This document shows positions 1 through 8,640 of a stretch of DNA of 64,000 bases, one piece after another. How positions within the stretch are numbered: position 1 is the first letter of the stretch; the number at the start of each line of letters is the position of its first letter. The notes under the pieces are model-generated. The model was not told the DNA's origin and searched no databases. It worked only from the letters and a program-made list of their open reading frames with translations. The stretch is from SbD1 sp039679945 (GTDB taxonomy: Bacteria > Desulfobacterota > Syntrophobacteria > Syntrophobacterales > Syntrophobacteraceae). The stretch spans positions 44,738 to 108,737 of the forward strand of contig JBDKTY010000081.1 of assembly GCA_039679945.1 (NCBI GenBank), read 5' to 3'. Made by a program: the position numbers and the translations under genes.

Positions 1-576
1 CCAGGCGACCGGGCTATATTCCTGGGAAGCGGCGCCGTGCCCAGGCTCAAACCCGATGCGGGCTCGACCATCAGCATATCGCTACCCCTGCCTCCGGACG
101 TTCCACCGGGCTCCTATTACGTCGTGGGGCTTGTGGACCGCGGAAAGACCGTGGACGAAAGTGACGAAACCAATAACAGCCAGGCCTCGACAAAACTGAT
201 GACCGTCTACCGACCGCGCGCGGATCTGATTGGCGTTAGCGTCTCCGGACCGAGCAAAGCCAGATTGGGAAGGGCTATCACCATCACCAGCAAAATAAAG
301 AACCAGGGATATGGGAACGCCAAGAACTACTCTGTTGGGATCTGTCTCTCCGCCGATACGACCGTGGACACCTCCGACACTCTGTTCGGAAAGCGGCCGG
401 TGAGCCTTTTGATCCCGGGAGGCAACAACTCCGCCTCAATCTCGGTTCAAATCACAATGGGTCTGACTCCCGGCACCTATTACATCGGGTTGATCGCGGA
501 CCCCGATAACGATGTGGTCGAACTGGACAAGGCCAATAACAGCAAGGCAGGGAACAAGATCGTTATTGCTCCGTAA
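1..576 (+). CDS. CARDB-repeat protein, C-terminal part
   Basis: The frame is open from base 1, so the start lies outside the window; 191 codons are visible. The part seen holds the end of one and all of a second Ig-like repeat of about 110 residues. Each repeat ends with a G-x-Y-Y strand (GSYYVVGLVD, GTYYIGLIAD), then an acidic stretch and a double Asn (ESDETNNS, ELDKANNS), which is the CARDB (cell-adhesion-related domain found in bacteria) signature. Such repeats are normally part of exported surface or adhesion proteins. No membrane anchor or sorting domain follows the last repeat, so this end is probably secreted. A perfect hairpin lies 35 bp after the stop. The family call is good; the role of the whole protein cannot be judged from this end. 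Confidence 0.8.
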   Translation, partial: PGDRAIFLGSGAVPRLKPDAGSTISISLPLPPDVPPGSYYVVGLVDRGKTVDESDETNNSQASTKLMTVYRPRADLIGVSVSGPSKARLGRAITITSKIKNQGYGNAKNYSVGICLSADTTVDTSDTLFGKRPVSLLIPGGNNSASISVQITMGLTPGTYYIGLIADPDNDVVELDKANNSKAGNKIVIAP

Positions 577-610
577 AATACTCCCCGCCAAAGCGGGATA
601 ATCACACTTG

Positions 611-658
611 CCCATAAAACCGGAAACCCGCCATTCAGCGGGTTTCCGGTTTTATGGG
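611..658. terminator. Bidirectional hairpin terminator
   Basis: Two perfect 21-base arms (611-631 and 638-658) flank a 6-base loop. The outer arm contains an AAAA/TTTT tract, giving a U-rich 3' side in both directions. It sits between the converging ends of the CARDB gene and the U32 gene, as expected for a shared factor-independent terminator. Confidence 0.85.
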
Positions 659-678
659 ACGGGGAAATACCATGGCGA

Positions 679-1710
679 TCAGGCGTAGAGCCCTTTTATA
701 TTCCCATGCAATTCCCTGGTCTTTTCCATCCGCGCGCGATCGCGGTCCCTGCCGATTTCATCCAGTTCAAGCTGGAGAGGCAGGAGGGCGGGATCATCAT
801 GGTTCTTGCCGGCTCGGTGGGCGTCGATCATCGTGCGATAGATCGCGATCATTCGACTGACGAGTCGGACGGCATACTCCCGGCCCTGCACCTTGAGCGT
901 GTGAAGCCCCAGGTCCATGTAATCCCAGAGTTCCCCGCCGTTGATAACAAACGCGACATTCGGCCGCGCGCGAATGCGCGAATTTATCGCCTCGATTTCA
1001 TCCGTGCCGCGGGAGCGTTGCCGGAGCACCTTCCGCCTCTGCTCCTCCGTGAGCAGGCACAGCCTGAAACAGCTTCCACTGCGGTCGGGCCATCCCTCAT
1101 ACTCGACTATCTCGTTCCCGTCCTCATCAGTGTAGGTGCGTTTGATATAGCAGTCGCTGATAAGTTCGTGAAATACACAGTTCCCAACCCCGCCGACACA
1201 ACGGTTGCCGTGCACCAGCACCTCGGTGCCCAACCCGAGGACGCCGGCGGCGGCGGCAAAGGTTCGCAGTTTTTCCACCGTATCCACTTCGGTGCTGGCC
1301 ACAATCTGTGTAGCGCCAAGCTCTTTGTAGCGTTTCATCTCAGCCGGGGTCTGGACGTTACACCCGACACTCGCGTGGATTGCCAACCCGGGGAAATTGT
1401 CGCGCGCAAGCTCCATGATCCCGGGGGTCTTCACAATCAAACCCTCGGCGCCCCATGAGGCGTATTTGCCAATCTTGGAGAGCACAACCATCCATTTTTC
1501 GGGCGGGACCTCCGCATTAATGGCAATTCTAACCTTGCCGCCCAACCGTTGCCCAATCCCGATAGCTTCCTTTACCTGAGAATCCTCGAGTTCCCAGGCA
1601 CACTTGCGGCGGCTGAATCCTTTCGAGCCGACATATACGGCATCGGCCCCACTGGCAAATACGGCTTCAACCATTTCCAGGCTGCCGCCGGGAGCCAATA
1701 GTTCATTCAT
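679..1710 (-). CDS. U32 family peptidase-like protein (UbiU/UbiV/RlhA-type)
   Basis: A protein of 343 residues starting MNELLAPGGS, the usual N-terminus of the U32 family (AP-G-[DS]). The frame is open 18 codons further upstream, but the ATG at 1710 has a G-rich ribosome site (AGGGGGAAAAG) close by. U32 proteins form a TIM-barrel; characterised members act in tRNA or rRNA hydroxylation (TrhP, RlhA) or O2-independent ubiquinone synthesis (UbiU/UbiV) and several hold an Fe-S cluster. Here cysteines at about 171 and 178 are spaced C-x6-C within GNRCVGGVGNC, followed by Cys at about 187, 214 and 218, which suits a cluster site. The protein is short and lacks the C-terminal extension of collagenase-like members. 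The substrate is not evident from the neighbours. Confidence 0.8.
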   Translation of the reverse strand: MNELLAPGGSLEMVEAVFASGADAVYVGSKGFSRRKCAWELEDSQVKEAIGIGQRLGGKVRIAINAEVPPEKWMVVLSKIGKYASWGAEGLIVKTPGIMELARDNFPGLAIHASVGCNVQTPAEMKRYKELGATQIVASTEVDTVEKLRTFAAAAGVLGLGTEVLVHGNRCVGGVGNCVFHELISDCYIKRTYTDEDGNEIVEYEGWPDRSGSCFRLCLLTEEQRRKVLRQRSRGTDEIEAINSRIRARPNVAFVINGGELWDYMDLGLHTLKVQGREYAVRLVSRMIAIYRTMIDAHRAGKNHDDPALLPLQLELDEIGRDRDRARMEKTRELHGNIKGLYA

Positions 1711-2264
1711 CTTTTCCCCCTGCACACGATCGGTCCGCAGCCATGGCCCTCGGGCGCATTGCACTCATAACCGCTGAAGAGAAGTAGTGATATTGCGGAT
1801 TCCATGCCCTGGGTTCCAAGGCTGTATAATTATACAAATATGGCTGATTTTGATAATTAATCAATAAAAATCCAATTCATGGTTTCAGGCTCCGGCAAAA
1901 CAGGCCCCTTCCTTATCAGGGCACGGGATGCTGCGCAAACTTCTTGAATACAATCCCGAGATAGGGGATGATCCGGACTCAACCAATGACTAAAACGCGC
2001 ATCCTTTTGCAGATGCGATTATCCAAGAATAATTATACTCATTTGAGAACAAGAATATTAGGGCGTCCCCAATAATTGCGGGAACCCGCCCGGTAATTCC
2101 CGGATCAGTTCCGGGGGCAGGCGCGGGGGCCTTATTTTCTGGAATTCAGTAAGTGAGAAGCATGGGATTCCAGCTTTTGCCTGAACGAGGGGGTTTGGCG
2201 GCACATTTCATTCCGCGCCGATCCATTCGAAAAGCACGTCACCGGGCGTCTTCGGGAGCGGGAC
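1711..2264. other. Intergenic region between divergent U32 and comF genes
   Basis: No convincing gene. The part from about 1840 to 2060 is AT-rich compared with the flanks and probably holds promoters for both divergent genes. It contains the palindrome listed at 1823-1836. Confidence 0.5.
1823..1836. promoter_or_regulatory. 14-bp perfect palindrome, possible operator
   Basis: TGTATAATTATACA is a perfect palindrome 113 bp upstream of the U32 start codon in an AT-rich stretch. A related half-site pair, CTGTATA-N7-TATACAG, is found at 10499-10519. This may be a repressor site or simply an AT-rich promoter core; no cognate regulator is recognised. Confidence 0.35.
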
Positions 2265-3026
2265 TTGCGCCGATTCATCGGAAAAATCCCACGGATTCTG
2301 AGGTTTGCGGGCTCATCCCTGTTGGAACTGTGTTTTCCCAGAGTATGCGCGGGATGCGGGAAAATCAACGTCCTGGATGCCGGCTTCTGGTGCCGCCACT
2401 GCCGTGAGGAACTCACCATAATCGGTTCGCCGTTTTGCCCCCGGTGTGGCAGACCATTTCAGAATGCGCCCGAATCATCCGACCATCTGTGCGGCGAATG
2501 CATGGAATCGGCATTCCACTTCGACACCGCAAGGTCTGCCGTTCTTCACACCGGGATTGTTCGTGACAGAATACACCAGTACAAATTCGGAGGGCGGCTG
2601 TACTGGATTCCGGCTTTCGTCGAACTCTGCGAATCCACCTGTGCCCGGTGGCACCTTGAACCCCTGGACCTGATCATGCCCGTCCCACTTCACCTCAAGC
2701 GGCTGAAGGAAAGAGGGTTCAACCAGTCGGGACTGCTCGCGAAGGAGCTTGGACGCAGACTGAATGTGCGGGTCTCGTTCGACTCTCTTGTCAGAAGCAT
2801 TTGGACTCAGCCTCAGACCCGCCTGAACCGCGAGGATCGGCTCAAAAACGTACGGGGCGCGTTCGCGGTGACCAATCCCGGGACAGTTCGCAACGGCAGG
2901 ATATTGGTGGTGGATGATGTCTTCACTACGGGGGAGACTTTGAGCGAGTGTGCGAGGACCCTCAAAAAAGCCGGGGCGGCGGAGGTGCATGCCCTCACCA
3001 TCACGCGGGCGCTGCCGCGCACGTAA
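2265..3026 (+). CDS. comF: ComF family phosphoribosyltransferase-like protein
   Basis: 253 residues with a TTG start preceded by GGGAGCGGGA. The N-terminal 80 residues form a zinc-finger-like region with cysteine pairs (Cys28/31, 43/46, 58/61, 76/79), as in ComF. The C-terminal half is a type I phosphoribosyltransferase fold with the PRPP-binding loop ILVVDDVFTTGETL near residue 215 and the QTRLNREDRLKNV segment typical of the family. ComF proteins are associated with DNA uptake in competent bacteria, but are also widespread where competence is unknown. No other competence gene is nearby. Length and domain order are normal. Confidence 0.9.
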   Translation: MRRFIGKIPRILRFAGSSLLELCFPRVCAGCGKINVLDAGFWCRHCREELTIIGSPFCPRCGRPFQNAPESSDHLCGECMESAFHFDTARSAVLHTGIVRDRIHQYKFGGRLYWIPAFVELCESTCARWHLEPLDLIMPVPLHLKRLKERGFNQSGLLAKELGRRLNVRVSFDSLVRSIWTQPQTRLNREDRLKNVRGAFAVTNPGTVRNGRILVVDDVFTTGETLSECARTLKKAGAAEVHALTITRALPRT

Positions 3027-3261
3027 TATCCTTTCGCGGCAATGGCACGCAGAGCCATTGCCTGCTCTCGTGGCTCCACCATGGACAAGACTTTCAAATC
3101 CTGTGATCGAATACCCGCGGGAAGCGTCGCCTTACAACCCGCAACTCACTGCTTCCCAATCCAATCATCCAAGTTACCTGTGTGGCTTTCACGCCGGAAA
3201 CCTCGCCAGCGGTTTCGATCATGGAATACCGCTCAGGATGAGCGGCAAAAACCTTTGGTGT

Positions 3262-3648
3262 CTACCAGATGACAGGAACGGGGTATTGGCGAATCAAAGG
3301 ATCGGGAGTAAGCAGGGATAAACCGTGTGCCAACGCTTGACAAACCAGCATGCGGTCGAAGGGGTCTTTGTGAATATCGGGCAACCTGGGCAGCATCAGG
3401 ACTGCTTCTTCTTCCAGCGGCAAAGATTCGATGGCATGCAGTGCTCTCATCCCGGCAATGAATTGAGCCGGTGGAGCTGGCAGCGGCAGGCGCCCCAAGG
3501 CGTTCTTGACGATGATTTCCCAAACGGACACGCTACTGAGAAAAACCGTGGCGGAATCATATCGAAATACTTCGCGTGCGCGTTCAGAAAGTTCCATCGA
3601 GTCGCTGATAAGCCAGAGGAAGGTGCAGGTATCCAGAAGAGTATTCAA
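3262..3648 (-). CDS. vapC: PIN-domain toxin (VapC-like)
   Basis: 128-residue PIN-domain ribonuclease. The acidic residues that bind the metal are visible: Asp6 in LLDTCTFLW, Glu44 in SVWEIIVK, Asp98 in KDPFDRML and Asp116 in LLTPDPLI. The segment KDPFDRMLVCQA is characteristic of the subgroup paired with Phd/YefM antitoxins. The start codon overlaps the stop of the upstream antitoxin by 4 bp (ATGA), so the two are translationally coupled. VapC toxins cleave specific RNAs, often initiator tRNA or rRNA; the target here is unknown. Confidence 0.92.
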   Translation of the reverse strand: MNTLLDTCTFLWLISDSMELSERAREVFRYDSATVFLSSVSVWEIIVKNALGRLPLPAPPAQFIAGMRALHAIESLPLEEEAVLMLPRLPDIHKDPFDRMLVCQALAHGLSLLTPDPLIRQYPVPVIW

Positions 3649-3890
3649 GGTCCCTTCCCGTTGAATGCGTCGAGAAAGTCGTCGGGAAGAGGTTCGAAGA
3701 AACTCTCCGGCACCTCGAATTGACCTTTGGCCAAACCGATCGGCCGTATGGACCCGGTTTTAGGAGGCAAAGGGCGGATCTCGGCTATCGGCACATTTCT
3801 CCGACAAAGCAATATCTTCTCCCCCTTCGCAAGGCGATCGAGGTATTTTGACAGATTGGTTTTTGCTTCGTGAATGTTTAGTTTAATCAT
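3645..3890 (-). CDS. Phd/YefM-type antitoxin
   Basis: 81 residues. The N-terminus MIKLNIHEAKTNLSKYLDR is the standard Phd/YefM DNA-binding and dimerisation motif, and the C-terminal third (VPESFFEPLPDDFLDAF) is the usual flexible toxin-binding tail that ends in aromatic and acidic residues. It lies directly upstream of the PIN toxin with a 4-bp overlap. A good sigma-70 promoter lies immediately upstream of the ATG, leaving almost no untranslated leader. Confidence 0.92.
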   Translation of the reverse strand: MIKLNIHEAKTNLSKYLDRLAKGEKILLCRRNVPIAEIRPLPPKTGSIRPIGLAKGQFEVPESFFEPLPDDFLDAFNGKGP

Positions 3891-3896
3891 GACCCA

Positions 3897-3925
3897 ATAG
3901 TAAGGCAGAAACTGAACTAAGTCAA
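3897..3925 (-). promoter_or_regulatory. Sigma-70 promoter of the VapBC-type operon
   Basis: On the minus strand: TTGACT (3920-3925), 17-bp spacer, TACTAT (3897-3902). The ATG is at 3890, six bases after the -10 box, so the expected transcription start coincides with the start codon. No Shine-Dalgarno sequence fits between them. Confidence 0.7.
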
Positions 3926-4177
3926 CGACCTACTTTTGAACCCTTCCGCCATTGAACTTCCAGCCGGCTTTGGGCAGTTTCGGTTTGGGCCTTTATATGA
4001 AAACGGAAAGACCGCAAGCGCGATAAACCGCCTTCAATAAATGTCCTGGTACTCAGCGCAGTCTCGAACTTCCGGAGTCCCTCGGGAGAGATATGCCATA
4101 TCGAGCCACCGAGGAAGAATATTGCCTGGGTAAGACCCGCGGCATGCATTTTCCTCCTTGAGGCAACTCAACCCCGC

Positions 4178-5044
4178 CTACTCCGCCCCATCCATTTCCG
4201 CCTTGATACCGCACTCCCGCGCGAGCCTTCCATAGATGATGCTGAGTTCCCGATCGCACTCGCCACGCGGAGCGCCGTTTTCCCGTGCCTGCTCGTAAGC
4301 TCTCTCGGCCTCTTTCCATTTGCCTTCCTCGCTGAGCAACCGCCCCAGGAGCAGGTGAATGTCGCCCCTTTTGGGATCGAGTTTCGATGCCCGCCGCAAT
4401 AGCACTACTGCCCCGGCCCTGTCGCCCTTTTGCATGCGAAGGTCAGCCGAGCGCAGGAAGGCCTGGATATCGGAAGGATTGTAGAACATGGCGCGGTCAT
4501 AAGATTTCAACGCCGAGCGTACGTCGTCCCTTCTTTCCGCGATTTCGCCGAGCCCGAACCAGGCATTTGCACATTTCTCGTTCCGGCGCAGTGACTCTTC
4601 GAATAGAGAGCTCGCTTCATCGAGCCGGCCGGCCCTGAAGAGAAAGTATCCAAACTGGCTCGCGGCCCAGGAATCGTTGCGGTCCACCTCGACGGCACGC
4701 CGGTAGGACTGCTCGGCGGCCATCATCTGCCCGGTGGTTTCCTGAAGGGATGCCAGGTTGGACCAGGCCGGCGCAAACTCGGGATGCTGAACGAGAATGG
4801 CTCTGTAAAGCTTTTCAGCCTCATCCTTCCTGCCCTGGTCCTGGTAGATCACGGCCAGGTTGAATTTAGGCAAGGGATCTGAGGGATTGACCCTGATTGC
4901 CTGCTGGTATTGGCTTATGGATTCGTTCACGCGCCCGCGGCCGTAATGCTCGACCGCGCGATTGTACGGGTCCGTCCCCCCGCTTGCGCAGCCTGAAATG
5001 ACCAGAAGACCAGCCAGTAATAAAAGAATTCTACTTTTTACCAT
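4178..5044 (-). CDS. TPR-repeat lipoprotein, last gene of the Mla-type operon
   Basis: 288 residues. The N-terminus is a lipoprotein signal with lipobox ISGC (Cys19). The rest is tetratricopeptide repeats, about seven, with the W/L-G-Y-A-F-A-P spacing visible in blocks such as PLPKFNLAVIYQDQG and ANAWFGLGEIAERR. It overlaps the mlaD-like gene by 14 bp, so it belongs to the same transcript. TPR proteins in such operons commonly act as scaffolds; the lipid anchor would place it at the inner or outer membrane facing the periplasm. It takes the place of the periplasmic carrier MlaC of the E. coli operon, but it is not homologous to MlaC, so the partner is open. Confidence 0.85.
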   Translation of the reverse strand: MVKSRILLLLAGLLVISGCASGGTDPYNRAVEHYGRGRVNESISQYQQAIRVNPSDPLPKFNLAVIYQDQGRKDEAEKLYRAILVQHPEFAPAWSNLASLQETTGQMMAAEQSYRRAVEVDRNDSWAASQFGYFLFRAGRLDEASSLFEESLRRNEKCANAWFGLGEIAERRDDVRSALKSYDRAMFYNPSDIQAFLRSADLRMQKGDRAGAVVLLRRASKLDPKRGDIHLLLGRLLSEEGKWKEAERAYEQARENGAPRGECDRELSIIYGRLARECGIKAEMDGAE

Positions 5045-6029
5045 ATGGCCCGATTCTTCCCTTGTCTCTCCACTGTTCCGAGCCCGGCGGGACGCTTTCG
5101 GGCGCCCCGTCAGCCTTCCACACGACCTTCCAGGGATGGGACTTCAGGTCCTCGCTCAGCCCCTTCAGGTTTTTCGATGTCTCGTTGAGATTGCGCAGGA
5201 GAGAGGTTATGTCATCCTCGCCCGCGGAAAGGATCGTCCGCACGCCTTTGACCGTGTTCTCGGCCTCTGAAAACCCTCTCGCCGCCAGTGTCAGCGTCTT
5301 CGACAAGTCACTTTCTATCGTTTCGAGTCTTTTCTGCAACCCCTTGTTGGTCTCGCGAACATCTTTAAGCAAGGCAACCAGTTCGTTGCCACCCTCTCCC
5401 GAGACATGGGTCAGATTCTTCACGATCGGACTCAGTTCGGCGGTCTTTTTCCGCAGATCGGTCACGAGACCGTTCGCGTTCTGTATGGTCTCCCTGGCGG
5501 TATGGACGGTCTCCTTGACCGAGTATTCGGTCCGCACCTCCTGGACCAGTTCTTTCGTCTCGTTAACCAGGTCAACCATTCCGGCGGCAACCTTTTGTCC
5601 GGTCGCCATGATCTCGGAAAGAGACGACGCGCTCTTCCCTTCCATGATAGCCCCCGATTCCACCTCGGGCGCATCCGGTGAACCCGGCGACATTTCGACA
5701 TACTTGGCGCCCATCATCCCCAGGCTTCGAATTTCCGCCCGCGAATCCTGGCGCACGCGCGCATGTGGATCGATCCGAACAGTAAGGGCAATGCGGTCGG
5801 CGGTCCCTTCCGCTATGCGAATGTCTTTCACCCCGCCCACTTCATATCCCGCATACCAGACCGGTGAACCGCGGGTGATCCCGTCCGCGTACGTAAAAAG
5901 CAAAACAATCGTCTTCTTTTTGTCCCACAACGAACGGATATCGCTCACCACGAAAATCGCGATCACGAAAAGGACAAAGGATACAGTGACAAGTATGCCG
6001 ACCTTTATTTCCGATCGAAAAACCTGCAT
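5031..6029 (-). CDS. mlaD: MlaD-family MCE protein (lipid ABC transporter substrate-binding subunit)
   Basis: 332 residues. One N-terminal membrane helix (residues 8-28) is followed by an MCE/MlaD domain (about 36-115, with VWYAGYEVGGVKDI and SLGMMGAKYVEM), then a long coiled-coil region (about 140-285) rich in Thr, Glu and Lys. This is longer than E. coli MlaD (183 aa) and resembles the MCE proteins with helical C-terminal needles that may reach across the periplasm. The neighbours encode the matching ATPase and permease. The role is inferred as phospholipid or other hydrophobic substrate transfer between the membranes. Confidence 0.9.
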   Translation of the reverse strand: MQVFRSEIKVGILVTVSFVLFVIAIFVVSDIRSLWDKKKTIVLLFTYADGITRGSPVWYAGYEVGGVKDIRIAEGTADRIALTVRIDPHARVRQDSRAEIRSLGMMGAKYVEMSPGSPDAPEVESGAIMEGKSASSLSEIMATGQKVAAGMVDLVNETKELVQEVRTEYSVKETVHTARETIQNANGLVTDLRKKTAELSPIVKNLTHVSGEGGNELVALLKDVRETNKGLQKRLETIESDLSKTLTLAARGFSEAENTVKGVRTILSAGEDDITSLLRNLNETSKNLKGLSEDLKSHPWKVVWKADGAPESVPPGSEQWRDKGRIGPYGKK

Positions 6030-6133
6030 CTACGAGTCTCTCCAGGTTGGCGGCCAGCCGCCGGGGTTTACCAGTTCCATCGAGGGCGGACCGGAATGTC
6101 CGCCTTCCACATCACTTGATCTCTCTTGGTTAA

Positions 6134-6961
6134 TCACTCCACGCCCAGCAGGTCCTCGAGATAGTCCCTGCTCGACTGGCGAAGCGGGATGGGACCATCC
6201 GCGCTTCCCTTGATAAACTGCTGGACCAGCGGGTCGGAGGAGTTTTCAATGTCTTGCGGCGTCCCGTAGGCGACGACCTTTCCCTTGAAAAGGACAACCA
6301 TCTTGTCGGAGATTTGAAGGGCATTCCTGACATCATGGGTCACCACCACCGAGGTAATCCCGATTCTTCGGCTCAAATCGAGTATGAGCTGTCCGATGAC
6401 CCCGGTCACCACCGGATCGAGGCCCGAGGTAGGTTCGTCATAGAAGACGATCTCGGGGTCCAGCGCGATGGCTCGCGCCAGGGCCACTCGCTTTTGCATT
6501 CCACCGCTCAACTGCGAAGGCTTGAGATGCTCAAAATCGCGCAGGCCGACCAGTTCGAGTTTCATCTTCACGATAACCCCGATGATCTTCTCATCCAGTT
6601 GGGTATGCTCGCGAAGCGGCAGGGCAATGTTGTCGTGGACCGACAGCGAATTGAGGAGCGCGCCCATCTGGAAGAGCATGCCGAATCGCTTGCGGTAGCC
6701 CTCCATTTCGCACTCACAAAACCTGGTAATGTCGGCCCCTTTTACCAGGATCTCGCCCGAATCGGGGCGCAACACACCGATGAGATGTCTCAGGAGGGTC
6801 GTTTTGCCGCAGCCGCTTCCGCCCATGATAGCGAAAACACTGCCTTTATCAACGGTCAGGTTGATCCCGTCCAGGACCAGTCTCCCATCGAAGCTCTTTA
6901 CGAGGTTTTTTACCTCTATCATCGGTCCCGGCACGCCGGACGGGACATGCTGTAATTCCAT
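6134..6961 (-). CDS. mlaF: MlaF-like ABC transporter ATPase
   Basis: About 275 residues from the ATG at 6961. The Walker A motif GGSGCGKTT is at 47-55; further on are the signature LSGGMQKRVALARA and Walker B IVFYDEPTSGLDP. The MlaF/Ttg2A features GMLFQMGALLNSLSVHDN and SVVVTHDV are clear. An alternative ATG at 6922 begins MIEVKNLVKSFDG, the usual start for the family; a TTG at 6991 is also in frame. The ribosome sites are weak for all three, so the start is uncertain. It follows the mlaE-like gene and precedes mlaD, the standard Mla order. Confidence 0.92.
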   Translation of the reverse strand: MELQHVPSGVPGPMIEVKNLVKSFDGRLVLDGINLTVDKGSVFAIMGGSGCGKTTLLRHLIGVLRPDSGEILVKGADITRFCECEMEGYRKRFGMLFQMGALLNSLSVHDNIALPLREHTQLDEKIIGVIVKMKLELVGLRDFEHLKPSQLSGGMQKRVALARAIALDPEIVFYDEPTSGLDPVVTGVIGQLILDLSRRIGITSVVVTHDVRNALQISDKMVVLFKGKVVAYGTPQDIENSSDPLVQQFIKGSADGPIPLRQSSRDYLEDLLGVE

Positions 6962-7064
6962 TCCCGGCAAGATACCTTTGCTTAAGGGCAAATTCGCCCG
7001 GCAAGTTCAACTCGTCATAAAAATACCCGGTGGCCCCGAAGGTCCGCCCAAAAATCCCGCCTGT

Positions 7065-7859
7065 CTAAAGAAACAGGTAAAAGATGGTCGTAAAAAGACA
7101 ATCGGCCAGGATAATGCTGATCAGCGACGTAACCACCGACACCATGGTGGACCTGCCCACGCCCTCAGCGCCTCCCCGCACCACAAAAGCCATGTAGCAG
7201 CCGACCATGGCGATGATTACGGCAAACACGGCGCTTTTGATAAGCCCGCTGATGATATCTTTCATCAGGAGGGCATCAATCGTATTTTGTATATAGAGCG
7301 TCGACCTGATGCCGATTGCTCCGGTGCCGACAACGTAGCCGCCGATTATTCCAATCATGTCAGCCAGGACCGTCAGACAGGGAAGCATGATGATCATGGC
7401 CAGAAAACGCGGCACCACGAGATAGGAGATGGGCGAAATCGCCATTACTTCCAGGGCAAGTATTTCCTCGGTTACCAACATCGTGCCCAGTTCGGCGGTG
7501 AACGCGGCGCTCACACGGCCGGCGAGGACAATCGCCGTCAGCAGAGGCGCCATTTCTCGCGTAAGCGCGACAGCCGCGAGGCTTGCCGCGTACGTTATCG
7601 CTCCGAATTTTTCCAACTGGTAGGCCGTCTGCAAGACCAGAATGATGCCGATAACGAACGATACAAGGGAAACTATAGGGATCGATTTTACTCCGACCTC
7701 GTCCATCTGGACTATGGCGGCCTTTATCCTGAGCGGTTTTCCCTGGAACGGCTTGACGAAAGTCCACCGCATCGTCTCCCAAAAGAAGAGCGAGATGCTG
7801 GTGATGTGACGCAAGAAGTAAACGACTTTGCTGTCTGAACGCGCCGCGGCCTCGCTCAC
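7065..7859 (-). CDS. mlaE: MlaE-like ABC transporter permease
   Basis: 264 residues with five or six hydrophobic helices. The conserved block LTREMAPLLTAIVLAGRVSAAFTAELGTM is read as separate pieces LTREMAPLLTA and GRVSAAFTAELGTM, diagnostic of the MlaE/YrbE family, followed by EEILALEVMAISPISYLVVPR. The start lies 5 bp after the STAS gene stop. In E. coli MlaE binds MlaB (a STAS protein), MlaF and MlaD in one complex; here all four types are encoded side by side in the order STAS, E, F, D. Confidence 0.93.
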   Translation of the reverse strand: MSEAAARSDSKVVYFLRHITSISLFFWETMRWTFVKPFQGKPLRIKAAIVQMDEVGVKSIPIVSLVSFVIGIILVLQTAYQLEKFGAITYAASLAAVALTREMAPLLTAIVLAGRVSAAFTAELGTMLVTEEILALEVMAISPISYLVVPRFLAMIIMLPCLTVLADMIGIIGGYVVGTGAIGIRSTLYIQNTIDALLMKDIISGLIKSAVFAVIIAMVGCYMAFVVRGGAEGVGRSTMVSVVTSLISIILADCLFTTIFYLFL

Positions 7860-7864
7860 CCGAT

Positions 7865-8200
7865 CTACTCTCCGTCCAGGAGCCGGTCAGCGTCCGGCAC
7901 CATTTCAAAAACGCCCTTCAGGTAAGCCAGGTCAAAAATCGATTCCACCGTTGGCGTTGCGCCGGCCAGAGTGAAACGGACATTGCTCTTTCGCGAAAAC
8001 TGCAGGCCTTCGACAAAGGTGGCTATGCCGGAACTGTCAATGTAGGGCACTCGGGAAAGGTCCACGATGATATGGGAGGGCGACTCTCGAAAAAGAGGCA
8101 GGAGCGCGCTCCTCACCTGGGGAGACGAACTCATGTCGAGATCCCCTTCCAGCGCAAGCAGAAATATACCCTTCTTCTTCTCGGTCACCTGGCTCTTCAT
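7865..8200 (-). CDS. STAS-domain protein (MlaB- and RsbV-like)
   Basis: 111 residues, a single STAS domain. The motif VPYIDSSGIA (Asp55-Ser56-Ser57-Gly58) is in the place of the phosphorylated Ser of RsbV/SpoIIAA and of the conserved Thr in MlaB. Its start overlaps the upstream anti-sigma-kinase-like gene by 4 bp and its stop is 5 bp before mlaE. From position alone it could be the MlaB subunit of the transporter, the antagonist of the kinase, or both. The sequence retains the phosphorylatable serine, which favours an RsbV-like function being at least possible. Confidence 0.88.
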   Translation of the reverse strand: MKSQVTEKKKGIFLLALEGDLDMSSSPQVRSALLPLFRESPSHIIVDLSRVPYIDSSGIATFVEGLQFSRKSNVRFTLAGATPTVESIFDLAYLKGVFEMVPDADRLLDGE

Positions 8201-8640
8201 TCTTGCCCCGTCTCCTCTTTCGCCCTGTATTTGACAAGTCTCAGCAGCATGCCCCCATCCTCGGGGACACTGTATTCCGTCCTGTCGAAGGCTGATTTTA
8301 TAAAATGAATGCCCAATCCGCCGGGACGCACATCCTCAAGCTCTCTCGATACAAAACAGGCCGGGTCGGCGGCAGGACCGAAATCGCGGATGTCTACCTG
8401 AAAATAATCCAGATTTATCAAAAAGGTAAGAATAATTCTTTCGTTTTCCCGATGCTTATAGGCATGACGAATGACATTGGTACAAGCCTCGTCAACCGCA
8501 AGGACAAGCCGGCCACATTCCTCGCGCCCGAAACCGATCCTTTCCGACACCGTTCCCACCAGTGCGCGCACGATAAACATTGAAGCGGGATCAGCCGGAA
8601 TATCGAGTACAACCGGGCCTTTCAGTTCATCCAGAGCCAA
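8197..8640 (-). CDS. RsbW/SpoIIAB-type serine kinase (anti-sigma factor family)
   Basis: 147 residues with a GHKL ATPase fold: N-box DEACTNVIRHAY, G1 box DFGPAADP and G2 box RPGGLGIHFI. Such proteins phosphorylate STAS antagonists and, in the unphosphorylated-partner state, release a sigma factor or another client. Translation starts at a TTG directly after the stop of the upstream phosphatase gene, with a GGAGAG site inside that gene's end. No sigma factor is encoded nearby, so its client is not obvious. Confidence 0.9.
   Translation of the reverse strand: MALDELKGPVVLDIPADPASMFIVRALVGTVSERIGFGREECGRLVLAVDEACTNVIRHAYKHRENERIILTFLINLDYFQVDIRDFGPAADPACFVSRELEDVRPGGLGIHFIKSAFDRTEYSVPEDGGMLLRLVKYRAKEETGQE

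Noticed and set aside
3922..4149. 75-codon minus-strand frame between the TPR lipoprotein and the antitoxin
   Set aside because: No domain, and it overlaps the promoter of the toxin-antitoxin operon.
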